Source: Protula sp. h YS-2021 (Eukaryota; Annelida; Polychaeta; Sabellida; Serpulidae). Taken from it: a stretch of 64,000 nt of DNA. The position numbers were made by a program, and so were the translations under genes. The notes below the pieces were generated by a model, which saw only the letters and a list, made by a program, of their open reading frames with translations, searched no databases and was not told the origin of the DNA. This document shows, piece after piece, positions 45,062-56,960 of the stretch. Location: contig OX457031.1 in NCBI GenBank assembly GCA_949752745.1, positions 2,705,741 through 2,769,740 on the forward strand, given 5' to 3'. Every line of letters starts with the position of its first letter. Positions within the stretch are counted from its first letter, which is position 1.

Positions 45062-45796
45062 CTATTTTTCTGCATCTGTTTCACTCTGTTCACTGTCCAT
45101 GCCACTTTTGTTGTCACTGCTACCATCCTCCTCCTCCTCCATATCTAGTAGCTCTTCAAAGAATGCATTGTTTTTCCTTATAGCCGCCTTTAATGCCTTT
45201 GAATACTTATAATGTTTTTCATCAACAAAGTACTTAAAGTCCTCTAAAATCTTTTGATAATGTTTGCTTTGTTGTAGACGCTGGGTATAGTTGAACAGTC
45301 TCATAAACAGTTGTTTTAGTCCATGCTTATAAATGGGTCGAAGGTTATAACTTGCTATTTCACGCGCATCTTCAAGTCCTTGTTCTTCATATTCTGAAAC
45401 CTTTTCTTGAAATATGTTATCATAGTCATCGTAGACGTCTTGAACCATATCATGCCAAACAGAGTCTATTTCTGACTCACTTTCAGAGTCTGTTTCTGAC
45501 TCACTTTCAGAACTCCTGTCATCAGCATCCGCACCACACTGCTCCATATGTTTGAGCAAAGCTTCTTCGCTGTTGTACAATGCACCACATTCTGTACAAG
45601 CATGTGCATTCTTTTCAGCTATGTTGACGCTTTGACTTTCCATAGAAGACTCATCTAAAGTTTCCGTGAAAGGTAGTTTTACAGGGTTTTCCATATCCGA
45701 TTCTTCATCCACTTCTGAAGCGTGAGCAACCTTTAAGTGTTTTTTAAGACTTTGCGGCCAATTGTAAGATTTCGAACAAATGTTGCATGTATACAT
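45062..45796 (-). CDS. Acidic two-zinc-finger protein of the element
   Basis: 244 codons, intronless. A C2H2 finger (C4, C7, H20, H25) opens the protein and a C2HC finger follows (C67, C70, H83, C87). Residues 93-112 are a Ser/Glu/Asp run, 113-215 a predicted helical domain with NLRPIYKHGLKQLF and HYQKILEDFKYF, and the tail is acidic. I do not recognise the helical domain. A DNA-binding regulator or a factor that recognises element ends is plausible. The first 16 codons lie in the right inverted arm and are copied in the left arm, so the 5' region is shared. Possible TATA elements lie in the GTTCAAC-rich arm upstream. Confidence 0.8.
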   Translation of the reverse strand: MYTCNICSKSYNWPQSLKKHLKVAHASEVDEESDMENPVKLPFTETLDESSMESQSVNIAEKNAHACTECGALYNSEEALLKHMEQCGADADDRSSESESETDSESESEIDSVWHDMVQDVYDDYDNIFQEKVSEYEEQGLEDAREIASYNLRPIYKHGLKQLFMRLFNYTQRLQQSKHYQKILEDFKYFVDEKHYKYSKALKAAIRKNNAFFEELLDMEEEEDGSSDNKSGMDSEQSETDAEK

Positions 45797-47356
45797 CCTT
45801 TCTGTTCAACCTACACTATTCAAATGATGAGAAAGTCTTTAAACATAGCTTTATATACAACATGTTGAACATGTTGAACTTGTTGAACATGTTGAACATG
45901 TTGAACAACTTGTTGAACATGTTGAACTTGTTGAACATGTTGAACATGTTGAACATGTTGAACGTGTTGAACATGTTGAACAATTTGTTGAACAATACCA
46001 CGACGTAATATCTTTCAAAAATTATTCGAACACGTCTTTAAAATGGGCTTGCCATTCGAACACGTCTTTAAAATGGGCTTGCCATTCGAACACGTCTTTA
46101 AAATGGGCTTGCCATTCGAACACGTCTTTAAAATGGGCTTGCCATTCGAACACGTCTTTTGAATGGGCGCAGTTTTCCTACATAACTATCCACATTTTCA
46201 CTTCCCATTTTCCAACAATCAACCAACCAACCAAGTGGTAGAATCGTCTGAAACGTGTAAAAAACTAAATTTGTTAAAGTTGGTCTAGAACCCTGATTTT
46301 GACCTTACTACACCATGGTAAAATGTTCAAACTTATTTTATACATCATATGTTGTCAAAAAAACAAATTTGTTCAAGTTGGTCTAGAACCCTTATTTTTA
46401 CCCTACTACACCATGGTAAAATGTTCAAACTTATTTTATACATCATATTTTGTCAAAAAACAAAATTTGTTAAAATTGGTCTAGAACCACCATTTTTCCA
46501 CTACTATGACTTTAGAATATTCAAATAACTAGCATGCTAAAATGTTCAAACTTATTTTATATATCATATGGTGTTAAAAACTAAATTTGTTAAAGTTGGT
46601 CTAGAACCCTTATTTTTACCCTACTACACCATGGTAAAATGTTCAAACTTATTTTATACATCATATTTTGTCAAAAAACAAAATTTGTTAAAGTTGGTCT
46701 AGAACCATCATTTTTCCACTACTATGACTTTAGAATATTCAAATAAGTAGCATGCTAAAATGTTCAAACTTATTTTATATATCATATGGTGTTAAAAACT
46801 AAATTTGTTAAAGTTGGTCTAGAACCACCATTTTTCCACTACTATAACTTTAGAACATTTAAATAAGTAGCATGCTAAAATGTTCAAACTTATTTTATAT
46901 ATTATATGTTATAAAAACCTACATTTGTTAAATGTGCTTTAGAAGTGTCATTTTCCAACTACTATAACATAAAACATAGAGTTGTGGAAAATCCCATTCC
47001 TTCTCAAATGTATTGATCGTTCCCACGCTCTGAATTAGTGCACTCTGAAATTTATTGATCGTTCCCACGGTCTAGGCCTTTGATGTTTTCAAATTTATCG
47101 ATCGTTCCCACGGTCTAGGCCTTTGATGTTTTCAAATTTATCGATCGTTCCCACGGTCTGAACGGGTGCACTCTGAAATTTTATCGATCGGTTTCCTCCA
47201 CACTCTGAACGAGTGCACTCTAAAATTTATTGATCGGTTTCCCCACACTCTGTACACATGTACTTATTCCTATGCTGTGTGGTTAGAACCATTGAAATTT
47301 GACTAATTAAATATTATCATAATAATAGTGAAAATAGACATAGAAATATAGCCATT

Positions 47357-47392
<36 letters not shown>

Positions 47393-47495
47393 AGTCACAG
47401 TCACATAATGTCACAGAGTCACATGATGTCACAGTCACATGTTGTCACATAATGTCACAGAGTCATAAAAGTGAACAAAAAACCAAAAAAAAGTT

Positions 47496-47568
47496 TGCCC
47501 CGATGTGGTATCGATCCCGGGACTCTCAGGTTGCTAGCCGTTTGCTCTGCCAAGTGAGCTATCGCGGC
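47496..47568 (-). tRNA. tRNA-like unit (AGC loop) in right arm
   Basis: Inverted copy of the 73-nt unit at 41834-41906, same sequence by eye. Confidence 0.5.
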
Positions 47569-47878
47569 TTGACTGTTAAACGATCTGATAATGACATACA
47601 TACTTGAAACTAATTATGTTCACATAGCAATTACATAGTCATATAGCTATATGACTATGTCCGATACATGCCATGTCTTGGTCCGGGGGGGGGGGTCCGA
47701 TACATGTCATGTCTTGGTCCTGGGGGGGGTGTCCGATTCATGTCATGTCTTGGTCCTGGGGGGGGGGAGGTCAATTCATGTCATGTCCTGGTCCGGGGGG
47801 GGGGTCCGATTCATGTCATGTCTTGATCCTGGGGGGGGGGGGGTCTTCTAAGATTGAGGACCCATGATATGAAAGTGA

Positions 47879-47963
47879 TGCCCGAGGGCGGGTTCGATCC
47901 ACCGACCTTCAGATCATGGGTCCGCTTACGGGTCCTCTGCTCTACCAACTGAGCCATTCAGGC
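47879..47963 (-). tRNA. tRNA-Met-like unit in right arm
   Basis: Inverted copy of the 85-nt unit at 41433-41517 with the same 12-nt insertion. Here the downstream TTTT is mutated to CTTT, so the two copies would not terminate identically. Confidence 0.58.
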
Positions 47964-48851
47964 CAGAAGGTTAATGAGCAGGAAAATATTCCTCATATGC
48001 GGTTGGAATCACACCACACATGATTGACAGGTCATGTGACCAATGATGATTGACAGGTCATGTGACTAATGACGTCATGATGATTGACAGGCCACTTAGG
48101 GTTATCCTGCTTAGAACTGACTTAATATGCAATAACATCATGATGACGTCATGATAACGTCATGATAACGTCATAATGACGTCATTATAACGTCATGATG
48201 ATGACGTCATGATAACGTCATGATGACGTCATTATGACGTCATTATAACGTCATGATGATGACGCCATTATAACGTCATGATGACGTCATTATAACGTCA
48301 TCATGATGACGTCATTATAACGTCATGATGACGTCATCATGACGTCATTGAACGGGCGCGCGCTCTTTCGATTACCTGTTTCGAAATACCCATGCGAATT
48401 CGAAAACAATCACGTCACTGTTTTCGGAGCCCCATGGGGCTCCGAAAACACCTCGTGACGTCATTATGACGTCCCTTCCTGTTTTCGGAGCCACACTTTT
48501 ATCCTGCTGAAAATCCCATTCCTTCTCAAATTTATTGATCGTTCCCACGCTCTGAACGAGTGCACTCTAAAATTTATCGATCGGGTTTTCCCCCACACTC
48601 TGTACGAGTGCACTCTGAAATTTATCGATCGGGTTTTCCCCCACACTCTGTACGAGTGCACTCTGAAATTTATCGATCGGGTTTTCCCCCACACTCTGTA
48701 CGAGTGCACTCTGAAATTTATCGATCGGCTTTTCCCCACAGTGACGTCATTATGACGTCACTGTTTTAGAAACCCCATGGGGCTTCTAAAACACCTCCTG
48801 ACGTCATTATGACGTCACTTCCTGTTTTAGAACCCCCACTTTTCCCCTACT

Positions 48852-48857
48852 AGTGTG
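48852..48857. repeat. Target-site duplication, right
   Basis: AGTGTG, identical to 40549-40554. Confidence 0.85.
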
Positions 48858-49611
48858 TCCTAAAAGAAATTCAGACATGATTTTGTTAGGAAGTTTCCTG
48901 AATTCCGGAAATGTTGAGGTCAAAAGGGTCATCCTTGAAATTAATACAGATTCGTTGAGATTTCCAAAATGACTTTTAAGGTGGGAAAGTGGGCGATGAG
49001 ATACGTGGGTGTGGGGAGGGGGGCGGGGACAAATAATTTTCCGAATATCTTACTATGCTGGTTCAAATGTTAGTCGTTAGCTCTGTAAAAATAAATATTA
49101 TAACGTGCTTTGTAATTTTTACTTATTAGTTGTACTTGATATTTTTACGAGTACTGGCGGCATTGTCGGTACTACTGTAAGATAAACGTGCAGTGGGGCG
49201 GAGGGGGGGGGGGAGGGGGGGGTGAGCGGGGACAGTCAGCTCGTTTTTTACGTGAGCGGGGACAGTTAGCTCGATTGTGGCAAAGCGAAATGCACTTCAT
49301 GAGATGGCCTATTACAGGATTAAAGGAAGAGAAGTCTTTTCCTTAAGTATTCATCCAGCTTGTCTGAGTTTATGTGTACAGTGGAAGAATAACGGAAAGA
49401 ATATGCCTTTCTACACCAAATGCTTCTGTTCGTTACTATTATTTATATATCACGTAAAAAATGTTTTGTGTTTTGTTTTTTTTTTTTGGTGTAAAGAAGG
49501 CGACGCTGTCAAATACGCTTCAAAGGGTGTGACTATAAGCTCGGTTAGGGCACACATTTCTGTTCATCGCACTAATTTCCATAGCAAGTGTTATGCTGTT
49601 ATGTTTACCGG

Positions 49612-49757
49612 AAACTTGGCGGTGAAATTGCGACAAGCGACGCTGGATGATTGCGACGCCATCCTGGTAATAGATCCATAATTTAATGGGAATGATTATA
49701 TTCCATCCTTTTTTTTCATCAGTTTCCTCATGGATCCAGACAGAATAATAATTTAGG
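49612..49757 (+). pseudogene. Broken exon 1 of an acetyltransferase paralogue
   Basis: Reads KLRQATLDDCDAILVIDP, then a stop where the intact gene has PDNP, then a decayed YIPSFFF...MDPDRIII. It matches exon 1 of the gene at 61114. The ATG has been lost. It is the first of the scattered exon remnants between 49.6 and 58 kb. Confidence 0.85.
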
Positions 49758-49759
49758 GG

Positions 49760-52700
49760 TGGAGGAAAAATCGACCACTTCGGATCTCGCTCGCAAAAAT
49801 CTTTTTAGAAACTACAATCATCACTGACGCATAAACCGAAAACCGTTTGAATATCGGTTGAAAATTCGCGCGCCAACTTGAGTTTAAAATTTGGGAGAGA
49901 AAAATGCCAATTTTAATCAAAATATTGACCAGAACTGTAACTTAAATTTATGTTTTATTCCAGATCTCTTTTATTTCTTTCTAAAACTGATTTATGTGTG
50001 CTAAAGCAGTGAAAATGAAATGTTGAGCAACAAATAAAGATTTGTACACTAATTTAAAGCACATTAGTGGATTTTAATAACAATTTTTTGTCATGCCGTA
50101 AGTACTTCACAGCAGCAACGCGGAGTAGCCAGTTTTGTTCTGGTCAGGCCATTTTTTTCTTGTTTAAAGCGGTAAAACTTCAACGTATTTCTGCAAAATT
50201 TTCAATTTTAAATGTTTGAATATTTGTTGAGCGCATGCCCCTGTGTCCACGGGGTTGAACGGAAAGAATCTGATCTTCTGATACATCTGTAGTATCGGGT
50301 AGTAATACCATAGCGTGTCTAACGATTTTCGATTGCGGTGCGAATGAATCTTTCCACGTCCATATTCTGCACAGTATCTAATATACAGGGATGTTGTGAA
50401 ATATTTCAAATGAAACATTTTAAGAAATATTTCAAGGCAAAAATTTCAACTTTTTGAAATTTTCAATTCATTGATTTAGAAATTAATATTTCGCTTAAAT
50501 CTGCACTTCATATTCACATGTCTGTCCCGCCAAAACTGTATACAGAAATTAAATCCTGTATGGAAATATTATATAAGGGAAGTTAGAAATGTCTTTAATT
50601 TATTACTGTTCGCTGACTGTGTGAATTCGTACAAAAACTGGCTGTTGAGTTGCTTTTGGGGGTATCATACACTATTTGATGCTGCCTAGTATTTGTTCAA
50701 CCGTTTTCAATAAAACGAGTGTATGTTGTGGAGATATGTTTTTCATCTATACTCAATTGAAATATTTCAAAAATTTCTGAAATATTTCAAAAATTTCAAA
50801 TTTCGTGAAATTTTTAAAAATTTCGAAATTTTTACCAGCCCTGCTAATATACAATTGGTTTTTACCATTATCTTCCCCTAATGCAACATGCATGTAACTT
50901 TCAAGCTCAAGACGATCTCTTGTATCAACTCTGGGAACAAAAGTATCCACAGCATCTCTTTTCGAAAAATGACTCGCTGCTGCACAAGTTCCCTACGTAT
51001 GCTTTCTTCTTGTTGGGTTTGGTTTGCTTCCGATGAATCATGACAGAAATATGGCGCACACAAATGCGGATACAAAAATGACTAAATACAAAAACGTAAA
51101 AATGTTGCAAAATAAAAAAATAACCCACCGTTGCACAACTTCACTCCAAATACTTTCTTCCTGACAGATGTGATTTGCTTCCGATGAATAGTAACAGAGA
51201 TCTCGTGTGCACAAAACTGCCGTCAAACGGACGAGCTGAAAACTATACCCCTCCATTGACAATTTTTCATCAAATCGAATGTAACAACGAGTTGAACTCC
51301 TTCAATATACGTTGTATTAACATCATGCAAAACGTAAAAGGTAAAATTATGAACAATTTTCGAATTACAGCGCGGACACGAGATGGTATACTACACCGGA
51401 AGGACGGACAGGCAAGTTGAAAACTTTCCCCTCTATTACACTTGGGAAAATACAGACGTGTCTACTATATAAATGTTTTAAATTGAGTTTTTAATGAAGA
51501 AACCATAGCAACTAGAACCTAAACTTGTTCCGTCACGGATGTTGTTCTAAAACAGGAGGTGTTCCCTAAGGGTGTTATAGTATATGTTACAGGGATTATG
51601 TGGTATTAGGGATTTCACCAAATTCCTACGAAATTCGTATAAGAACTTGCCCGATCAATATCGGTAATTTATGGAGAATTTTATGTTTGCAATAACAAAA
51701 TTGATAGTAGATTTTAAATTTGCATACGAAAGTATCTATCCTGACGAAAACCTAGATTTACGAAAAATTCCCGAAAAGCAACAAATTTCCGGGTAAAAAT
51801 TATTTCAATGTCGGACCTGTAATATTCAGCATCTGTGATGAGGAACACAACAGGTTATTTGAAAGAATTTGCATTAGTCTCGGCAAAATGCAAACTTAAA
51901 CTGTCATTTCATTGAATTTTTGTAATTTTTAGGGTGGGGGTACAAAAGCTCAGGTTGGCGTGCGAATTTTTCATTAATTCGCTAATTATTGCTAGTTTCA
52001 TTGTCCAGGGATGTTAATCCTTCATTTAAACCTTTTGCGAGCAGGATCGGAAGTGGTCACCAAAAATATGCCCCGTTTCCCCCACCCCTAAATAATTGTT
52101 GCGATTTTAAAAGAAAAATTAGTGAGTGTGTTTTTCCTACAAAATAGTCATATTGATTTATTCCCCACAGGGAATATATGCGATAGACCGCGTGTCTGTC
52201 GGTCGATCTGTCATAAACAGCTTGTTAACACGATAACTTAAAAACCCCTGCAAGGATTTTTAAATGAAACTTGGTATGTAGCTTCTATGGGAACAAAAAC
52301 AGATCGGTATTGTAAATGGGCCAGATTCGTCCAAGAAAAATGGACCAGCTGGACTTGGAAAATTTCAGCTCTTGATTGACTATTGATGGCCGTGTTTAAC
52401 TGATGGGGGGGGGGCTGTGGGGAATATGTGGGCTATGCACACTGCTCTAGTTTCATTTGTTTTCACTCTGTAAACTGGTGCTTACTCAGGCTGTGAAAGC
52501 TTGTCGGGAAACCGTACTCATTCAGTTTGTGAATGCTAAGCGAGTACTAATACTCAGGTTGCAATGTTAGTCAGAAAGTATTCTTCCAGGTTGTGAACGC
52601 TAGTCAAGAACTAGTACCCACTCAGGCTATAAAGGCCAGTCAAGAGCCAATACTGAGTCAGTCTATGAACTTTAACCATAAACCTGTATTTACGCATGCA

Positions 52701-54170
52701 GAGAACACCAGTAGTACTCTCTGAAACCAGTTAAAAACTATTGGTCAGTAAGTATTGGTAAGAAGGCTGTATAAAGACAGATCATAACCTTTATATTTGT
52801 AGCGTGTATATATTATAGTTGTAGTGAGGAAAAAGGGGTACTCAAGATGTTTTATTGAACGCCCATTAACAAAATGCCATTCTGTTTACGTCAGATACTT
52901 CGATGGGAAAAGTAAAGACACAGATAGGTAATACTGTTTGATGTTCAGTTTTATTCCAGAACTTCAGATATTCAAAAAAATTAATTTGGAATTAAATGTT
53001 TTTTTATTCAGAATAACAAGTTTTTTTATTCAGAACAGAAGACGTTTAGTTGAGACAAAAATGTAGGAGCTCGTAGGAAACAACTCTTTCATAAATAGAG
53101 TGACGTCATAACCTCATTTAAGTCATTTTAGATCTCATGTACATGAAACAAAAATAGAATATCTGTAGCTGTGAAGAAGTGTTGATAAAGACAGCCGTAT
53201 CCAGCTAATCAAATATCGACGCCGTACCCCTATGGCGGTATATTTGTACAAAAAATCCAAACGTACACATTGTAGCTTTTATGTTTTACTCGCATTCATT
53301 TGAATTTCTTTCGCCGCGCAACATTAACATTTCACGTATTTTTTGACTATTTATTTCGTGCTCTTTAATTTCGCCACCATTTTTCGCGCACTATAATTAA
53401 ACGTCTTGTGTTTTATGGAACGTCACTCTGAACATGCGTTTTATCACGAGTTTGTGAAACCTCCTGATTGGTTTTTTTGCATAACATGCGTTCGAATGTA
53501 ATTTCGTAATTTTGGAACGCGAAAAGTTAATTATAGGGCACGATAAATTTAATTCATTCTACAATTTATTTTTTTGAATAATAAAAAACACTTGCAGAAA
53601 TTAGTAGTGACTTGGATAACACAAAAAGTGGTTCGCGAAAGAATTAAATATTTTCTTGTCTTGTCTATTATTGCACATAAATACCACAGCGAGCAAAAAT
53701 AAATGTTGAAGCGCGAACGCCTCGACATTTTTGTACAAATATACCACCATATACCCCGACGTACAGATTAGTTGCCAAGAGTGTCCATGACTTCATAAAG
53801 ACCACAATTAAACGCAGAATGCTACGTTTGAAATAACCAAAAGTTTAGTGAAGTCCTAAAAGAAGACCATTTTTGTGGGAAACACGGAAAATTAAATGAA
53901 AATTACTACTACGCCCTTTAACGAAATCGGCACTCCTCGCGGATCGCGACTGTCCGTTAAAGTATCCCTTTCTCCCTGTTTTCTGGTCACGCGTTGTTAC
54001 ACATAATGTCAGGCAAATCACAGTGAATGAATTATATGAATCGTATGATAAGCATTAGTGAATTAAATAGATCCTTAGGCACGGGCCGTTAAGAAAGGGG
54101 GAATGGTGCTCGACGTTGGTGGGTGCGATGGGTAGTTTTAGGTGGTCTGGAGCATGGGAGATATTTCAGC
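49760..54170. other. Degenerate spacer
   Basis: Mostly unique AT-rich DNA. On the minus strand 51,262-51,100 and 51,075-50,760 repeat a decayed segment (EANHICQEESIWSEVVQRWVIF against EANQTQQEESIRRELVQQRV), and 50,418-50,164 keeps an 84-codon frame with non-random composition; these may be remnants of one unidentified coding element. A hairpin/TCTGTC module sits at 52,161-52,212 and ~45-bp diverged repeats (ACTCAGGCTGTGAA-type) at 52,470-52,760. Confidence 0.45.
52161..52212. repeat. Hairpin plus TGTCTGTCGGTC module
   Basis: TTCCC-CACA-GGGAA stem (52161-52174), then TATATG and TGTCTGTCGGTCGATCTGTC. It is followed by CACGATAACTTAAAAACCCC and TTAAATGAAACTTGGTATGT. Confidence 0.6.
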
Positions 54171-54175
54171 GGGGA

Positions 54176-54233
54176 GTCACCCGGATGTGCGTGGGACAGG
54201 CGTTAAGCGGCATATGATGGATTCAGCAGGTAA
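54176..54233 (+). pseudogene. Exon-2 remnant of the acetyltransferase paralogue
   Basis: SHPDVRGTGVK is recognisable, followed by a GATTCAGCAG|GTAAAG donor like the one that ends exon 2 of the intact gene at 62248. A second GGACTCAGCAGG at about 54,325 echoes the same junction. Confidence 0.75.
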
Positions 54234-54799
54234 AGTCAGGTACTGTCGTGTGCTGTCAAGTACTACAAAACAAGGAATCACAATGATGGGTGTGAGAAAG
54301 GTATGAGTAGGGCTGTAATGGACTCAGCAGGAGAGATAAGGTACTGTGTTGTACTGAATGGATAGGTCAGGTACTGATAAATACTGCTGTACATGGGTGC
54401 AACGCTATAAATGAATTAAACGTACTTATAAACGGAAATTAAGAATGTTTAAGGCACTGAAATACACTAATACTCTAGTCTGTGTTTCAAAACTGTTATA
54501 TGTGAAACCAAGTACAAATATATATAGCTAAATACCAGTTAACCAAGATACCAGTGCCAATGTAGACAAATGCGATGCATACAGCGCTACATTTAGAATC
54601 ACTATGAACACTGATAGACAGAGAGACAAGTACAGAGACAGACAACAGGCATTCCCGATACACAGAGTAAAAGTGTATGTAGATAAATATAATGGGTCGA
54701 GGGAAAACAAGTCAGTCATTGATTTGCAGCACTAGCAATAAATCACCGTTCACCGCTTGTTGTGCATTATGCAAATGTCACCGCATATCCACGCAGAGT

Positions 54800-55620
54800 C
54801 CTCAAGAGGGTAACACTTACAGTAACAAATATCACCCTGAAGAGAGTAACATTCACAGAAATACTTCCCAAGAGAGTAACAGAATCCCAAATATTGTTAA
54901 GAAACAGGCTTAGACTTACACATATCGTCCCCAAAGGAGGGTAACAATCACACATATAAATATCGCCCTCACATGAGTAGCACTCACAAAGATTGTTCTC
55001 AAGAGCTCCGCAATCACACCAACAAATATCGTCATCAAGAGGGTAACACGCTAACAAATATAGTCATAAAAAGTAACAATATGGTCCACAAGAAGGTAAC
55101 AATCGCACTAACAAATATCGCTCTCAAAGGGGTAATACTCACAGATATCGACTTCAAAAGGCTAGCACCAACAACAATCATCCTCAAGAGGGTAATAGCT
55201 CGCAAATATCGTCTTCAAGAGGGTAATACTCACAATTATCGTCTTCACTAGGCTAACACTTACACTCACAAATATAGTGCTGAAGAGTTCAACATTCACA
55301 AATATCGTCAACAATAGGGTAACAATCCCGCAAATGTTGTTCTCAAGAGAGTAACACTTAAACTTTCAAATATGGTCATAAAGAGTGTAGCATTCATGAA
55401 TAGGTAACAATCACACTGACAAATATCGCCCTCGGAACGGTTATACTCACAAATATTACATTCAAAGGGTAACATTAACAAAAATCGTGCTAACAGGGTA
55501 ACACTTATACTCAGAAATATAGTCATGAAGAGGGTAGCACTCAGAAATATCGTCTTCAAGAGGGTAACAGCATCGCTCATAAATATCGTCCTCAGGAGGG
55601 TAACACTCACACTCACTCCG
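54800..55620. repeat. ~40-bp tandem repeat
   Basis: Around 20 diverged copies of a unit like GTAACACTCACAAATATCGT plus CYTCAAGAGG, upstream of the broken exon 3. Confidence 0.9.
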
Positions 55621-55849
55621 GTCCTCTAGAGGAACAGCACTCACTTGCAATACGTTGCAGAAAAATATCCATCTACTACATTTTTTTCAAATTTAAAACA
55701 GAACGTATATGTCCAAACAAAATTGTTGATTTTGTTTTTAAAATTCTTTTTTAAGCTCCCTTGTTTTTTTTAAAATTGCTAACATGTTGCAATAAAATAA
55801 ATAAATAAAAATAAATACACGTTAAAATCTGATCTTACATCAGTACCTC

Positions 55850-56040
55850 GATTATGAATTCAAGCCAGAAGAAATTGGAGAGACTAAAAGCAACAGGAGG
55901 CCATGATAATGTGTCTTACACAGTGCTAGACACGGTTTCACAAGATTGTCAATAACCAAAAAGAGATTAGCGATTATTGCAGCTGATCCCGTGAATTTCA
56001 TCCAGATTAGCACCGATGCTTTTAAACATGTCAACAAGAG
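55850..56040 (+). pseudogene. Exon-3 remnant of the acetyltransferase paralogue, copy 1
   Basis: YLDYEFKPEEIGE then a stop; an internal deletion of roughly 110 bp relative to the intact exon, then matching LLDENFHRIVSNRKEIS-coding DNA in decayed form. Non-functional. Confidence 0.85.
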
Positions 56041-56069
56041 TGCGTACTAATGCACTGTTTAATTGCATA

Positions 56070-56960
56070 GCACCTAGATGTGATTAATGTGTCACTCCAC
56101 ATTCCCAACTGCCCCTACCCCGAATTACATAGCACCTAGATGTGATTAATGTGTCACTCCACATTCCCAACTGCCCGCTACCCCCAATTACATAGCATCT
56201 CGATGTCAGCTATGTGTCACTCCACATTCCCAACTGCCCGCTACCCCCAATTACATAGCATCTGGATTTTAACTATGTGTCACTCCACATTACCCCCTGC
56301 TCCTATCCCTCCCGATCACATAATATCTACATGTGTCACTCCACATTCCCAACTGCCCGCTACCCCAAATTACATAGCATCTAGATGTGATTAATGTGTC
56401 ACTCCACATTCTCAACTGCCCCTACCCCGAATTACATAGCACCTAGATGTGATTAATGTGTCACTCCACATTCCCAACTGCCCCTACCCCGAATTACATA
56501 GCACCTAGATGTGATTAATGTGTCACTCCACATTCCCAACTGCTCCTACCCCGAATTACATAGCACCTAGATGTGATTAATGTGTCACTCCACATTCCCA
56601 ACTGCCCCTACCCCGAATTACATAGCACCTAGATGCGATTAATGTGTCACTCCACATTCCCAACTGCCCGCTACAACCAATTACATAGCATCTGGATTTT
56701 AACTATGTGTCACCCCACATTACCCCCTGCTCCTATCCCTCCCGATTACATAGCATCTAGATGTGTCACTCCACATGTTCAACTGTCCCTACCCCTAATT
56801 ACATAGCATCTGGATGTTAACTTTGTGTCACTCCACATTACCTCCTGCCCCTACACCCAATTACAAAGCACCTGAATGTTAATTTTGTGTCACCCCGCAT
56901 TATCCCTGCCCCTATCCCCAATTACATAGCGTCTAGATGTTAACTTTGTGTCACTCCACA
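56070..56960. repeat. ~60-bp tandem repeat, copy 1
   Basis: About 14 units with GTGTCACTCCACATTCCCAA and ATTACATAGCACCTAGATGT. Confidence 0.93.

Larger units (their letters stand above)
40555..48851. mobile_element. 8.3-kb long-TIR DNA transposon, Polinton/Maverick-like ends, two genes
   Basis: Ends are AGTAGGGGAAAAGTGGGGG and its inverse, flanked by AGTGTG at 40549-40554 and 48852-48857 (6-bp target duplication). Inverted arms run 40555-43732 and 45748-48851 (about 3.18 and 3.10 kb) and are near-identical by eye apart from tandem-repeat copy number. The unique centre (about 2 kb) has two convergent genes: PC4-like (plus) and zinc-finger (minus). 5'-AG ends, 6-bp duplications and long TIRs are the stated hallmarks of Polintons, but no polymerase B, integrase, ATPase, protease or capsid gene is present. 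A non-autonomous or streamlined relative, or an undescribed superfamily, are the readings. Confidence 0.88.
45748..48851. repeat. Right terminal inverted repeat
   Basis: Mirror of the left arm with the same ordered blocks. Differences seen by eye include five rather than four of the 30-bp AAAGACGTGTTCG repeats, a shorter GTTCAAC minisatellite (about 140 against 240 bp), variable poly-G/poly-A lengths, and a few substitutions. Confidence 0.9.

Noticed and set aside
40555..48851. Complete Polinton/Maverick
   Set aside because: No polymerase B, integrase, packaging ATPase, protease or capsid frame is present; only end structure agrees.
51541..51580. TTCTAAAACAGGAGGTGTTCCC resembling the tip of the 8.3-kb element
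   Set aside because: Match covers about 20 bp and lacks AGTAGGGG ends or a target duplication; too short to call a remnant.
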